Part shown: positions 62,374 through 64,000 of the stretch, piece by piece
How the letters are laid out: the number at the start of each line of letters is the position of its first letter
Numbering within the stretch: the stretch's first letter is position 1
Assembly (NCBI GenBank): GCA_000980375.1
Contig: LARD01000003.1
Location: forward strand, 1 to 64,000
Length of the DNA: 64,000 bases
Origin: Clostridium sp. K4410.MGS-306
Lineage (GTDB): Bacteria > Cyanobacteriota > Vampirovibrionia > Gastranaerophilales > Gastranaerophilaceae
Reading direction: 5' to 3'
Translations under genes and position numbers: made by a program
The notes under the pieces: generated by a model
Told to the model about the DNA's origin: nothing
The model's input: only the letters and a program-made list of their open reading frames with translations
The model's database searches: none

Positions 62374-63427
62374 GGATAATAAAAAACAAAAGATTCTTGT
62401 AATGAGATATCGCTTTATTGGCGATACAATTTTGACAGTACCCTTTTTGAGAAATCTTCGCTATGCATATCCTGATGCTCAAATAGACCTTATGATTGCG
62501 CCTGTGTCCGGAGAAATTATTGATAAATGCCCGTATGTGGATAATTTTATCTATTTTGACACAACAAAAAAACACAGATACGAAAATAAGGAAGGTCAAA
62601 GCAAAAAAGACTTTTTATACTATGTAAAATATCTTCGTGCACAAAAATACGATAAAGCATATGTTCTCAAACGTTCTTTGTCCAGCGCATTTCTTGCTTT
62701 TGCTGCGGGGATAAAACAAAGAATAGGCTTTAATACAGAGTGCAGAAGCTTTCTTCTGACAAAAAGCGTGCCATACATAGAAGACAGGCACGAAATAGAG
62801 TGCTTTTTAGATGTGTTAAGAGCAGACAAGATTATGCCAAAAGACAACTATCTGGAAAACTGGGTTACACAGCAAGAAACTGAACAAGTTAAAGCTGAAA
62901 TGATAAACCAGGGCATAAACATTGACAACGGGCTAAAAAGAGTGATTATCCATGCAACAAGCGGAAACCGCAAAAAAGAGTGGGCAAAGGATAAATGGGC
63001 AGAAATTATTAAATGGCTGGCCAACGAAAAGAATGTACAGGTAGTTTTTAACGGAACAAAAAATGATTCTGCAACTTATGAAGAAATTATGTCTTTTGTG
63101 ACAGAAGACTTGAAAATACAACCAATAAACTTTTGCGGAAAGTTTTCTTTGCGCCATACTCTTGCTTTCACACAGTTGTGTGACCTAATCGCCGGCTGTG
63201 ACAGCGGGAATCTTCACATAGCTGCTTCTGTAAATGTGCCTGCAATAGGGATTTATGGCCCTATGAATACTGAAAAATGGCGGGCTTTTGAAGAAAATTC
63301 TGCAATCATAAAAACAAACCTCCCCTGCCAACCTTGCGGCTTAAAGAAAAAATGCAAAAGAGATTACCAATGCATAAAAGATATTTCTGTTGAAGATGTA
63401 AAAACTCAAATAGAAAAATATCTGTAA
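62366..63427 (+). CDS. Glycosyltransferase family 9 (heptosyltransferase-like)
   Basis: 353 residues from the ATG at 62366, which overlaps the lpxK stop by 8 bases; AAAGG in the end of lpxK serves as ribosome site. N-terminal ILVMRYRFIGDTILTVPFL and the C-terminal donor site IAGCDSGNLHIAASVNVPAIGIYGP mark GT9. The late CQPCGLKKKCKRDYQC cysteine segment is a usual feature of this subgroup. It probably adds a core sugar to lipid A. It is the second GT9 gene in the window (first at 20048) and is likely to act directly after LpxK. Confidence 0.92.
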   Translation: MNKDNKKQKILVMRYRFIGDTILTVPFLRNLRYAYPDAQIDLMIAPVSGEIIDKCPYVDNFIYFDTTKKHRYENKEGQSKKDFLYYVKYLRAQKYDKAYVLKRSLSSAFLAFAAGIKQRIGFNTECRSFLLTKSVPYIEDRHEIECFLDVLRADKIMPKDNYLENWVTQQETEQVKAEMINQGINIDNGLKRVIIHATSGNRKKEWAKDKWAEIIKWLANEKNVQVVFNGTKNDSATYEEIMSFVTEDLKIQPINFCGKFSLRHTLAFTQLCDLIAGCDSGNLHIAASVNVPAIGIYGPMNTEKWRAFEENSAIIKTNLPCQPCGLKKKCKRDYQCIKDISVEDVKTQIEKYL

Positions 63428-63633
63428 TAAAGATTTTCAACATCCAAAAATGTAAACAAATATTACTGAAATTCACAAATGTTAATTAATGTAAAGTCGA
63501 ATTTCTTGGCCCTAAAAATCAGACCACGTAAGCTTTTCTGTAAGATAAGATAAGTGACGGTGGATAATGTCAAGTTCTCTTTATAACGTGCCGACTCAAG
63601 TTATATCATAGTCATAACGCCAAAGGAGAACAA

Positions 63634-64000
63634 ATGAAAAAACAAAAAATGCTATCGTCGCAACAAATGCGTTTTCACTTGCAGAGGCATTGATAACACT
63701 GTTGGTAATATGTGTTATTGCAATAGCTTCCGCTCCGGTAATTACAAAAAAACACAAAGCAAGGATTAATCTTCCGCACGGTGTATATGCCTGTTACTGG
63801 AATGGTGATAATCTCGTAGCAAAATATATCATAAACGGACAGGAATCAGATGGAAAAGTTGTCTTTGATTCCGAAGAACAGCGTTATGGCTGCGAATTTA
63901 ATCCTCCGACCAATGCCAAAAACTTTGTAGCAACAATAGTCGGCGGAGGCGGTGGTGGTGCCGGCGCCGGAATTATGACTGGTTCTCGCATGTTTACCCA
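63634..64000 (+). pseudogene. Prepilin-like gene with an N-terminal frameshift, 3' end outside the window
   Basis: AAAGGAG precedes the ATG at 63634, whose own frame stops after 19 codons. One base out of frame, from about 63650, a long frame runs to the window edge and begins AIVATNAFSLAEALITLLVICVIAIASAPVITKK, quoted here as FSLAEALITLLVICVIAI: a type IV prepilin signal with the glutamate at +5. One extra A in the A6 run at 63644-63649 would restore MKKQKNAIVATNAFSL. The visible domain includes a glycine-rich GGGGGGAGAG stretch. It is either a sequencing/assembly indel, phase variation at the homopolymer, transcriptional slippage, or true decay. Confidence 0.7.

Noticed and set aside
63491..63516. 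TAAAGTCG...GCCCTAAA resembling a FliA promoter before the right-edge prepilin gene
   Set aside because: Two mismatches in each box and a spacer of 9 instead of 11 bases.

Overview
The window reads as an AT-rich chromosomal segment of a flagellated, Gram-negative-type bacterium. The best guess is a non-photosynthetic cyanobacterial relative (Vampirovibrionia / Melainabacteria, Gastranaerophilales-like). This is an inference from gene content: a DUF3326 protein and a family-10 glycosyl-hydrolase-like protein of cyanobacterial type, a PilM-PilN fusion, many lineage-restricted hypothetical proteins with a short N-terminal FKG/FG motif, LPS genes (lpxK and two glycosyltransferase-9 genes) and flagella. 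There are no photosynthesis genes. No stretch longer than about 300 bases lacks a supported gene, RNA or regulatory feature.

Layout. 1-5136: a cysteine-rich exported protein cut by the left edge, an unknown membrane protein, an HD-GYP-type protein behind a perfect FliA (sigma-28) promoter, an exported alpha/beta-hydrolase-like protein and a pentein-fold enzyme. 5229-12204: a flagellar export and basal-body operon (fliF, a divergent protein in the fliG slot, fliH, flhA, fliI). 12205-17262: YjbQ, an exported unknown protein, a RelA/SpoT-fold protein with a small neighbour, and an exported glycosidase-like protein. 17359-26101: dnaJ-like, recA, an acetyltransferase, a glycosyltransferase and an AddB/AddA-like nuclease-helicase pair. 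26124-29516: rplL-rplJ behind an L10 leader and attenuator, an MFS exporter and an AICAR formyltransferase domain protein. 29740-31940: a small accessory island with three XRE regulators, a shared operator, a frameshifted nuclease and tiny membrane proteins, ending at tRNA-Arg(ACG). 31957-40811: nitroreductase, DUF4870, a SKI2-like helicase, secA, maf, map and adk. 40894-44233: three tandem flagellin genes sharing an upstream element. 44250-49473: ROK kinase and NanE, a small gene under a FliA promoter, a SpeB-family enzyme, and pilO/pilMN-like genes. 49588-58718: rlmB, rpoD, tRNA-Arg(CCG), HIT, TPR, a pseudopilin, DUF3326, UPF0173, a canonical HD-GYP and trmFO. 58707-64000: two unknown proteins, a nucleoside transporter, lpxK, a glycosyltransferase and a frameshifted prepilin-like gene cut by the right edge.

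How it fits together. Motility is the main theme. Early structural genes (fliF to fliI) have a sigma-70-type promoter. Late genes carry FliA-type promoters: one matches the consensus exactly in front of an HD-GYP protein that has lost its HD pair, and a second is in front of a 58-residue protein of unknown function. Type IV pilus or pseudopilin parts (PilM-N, PilO, prepilin-like genes) form a second surface system. Recombination (recA, addBA-like), translation (L10/L12 leader control, rlmB, trmFO, tRNAs) and envelope biogenesis (lpxK, GT9, secA) make up most of the rest.

The points most worth a second look are the FliA-controlled degenerate HD-GYP, the FliA-controlled small ORF, the RelA/SpoT-like gene, the non-canonical protein in the fliG slot, and the XRE/operator/nuclease island. 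I did not find a CRISPR array, an intact prophage or an insertion sequence.
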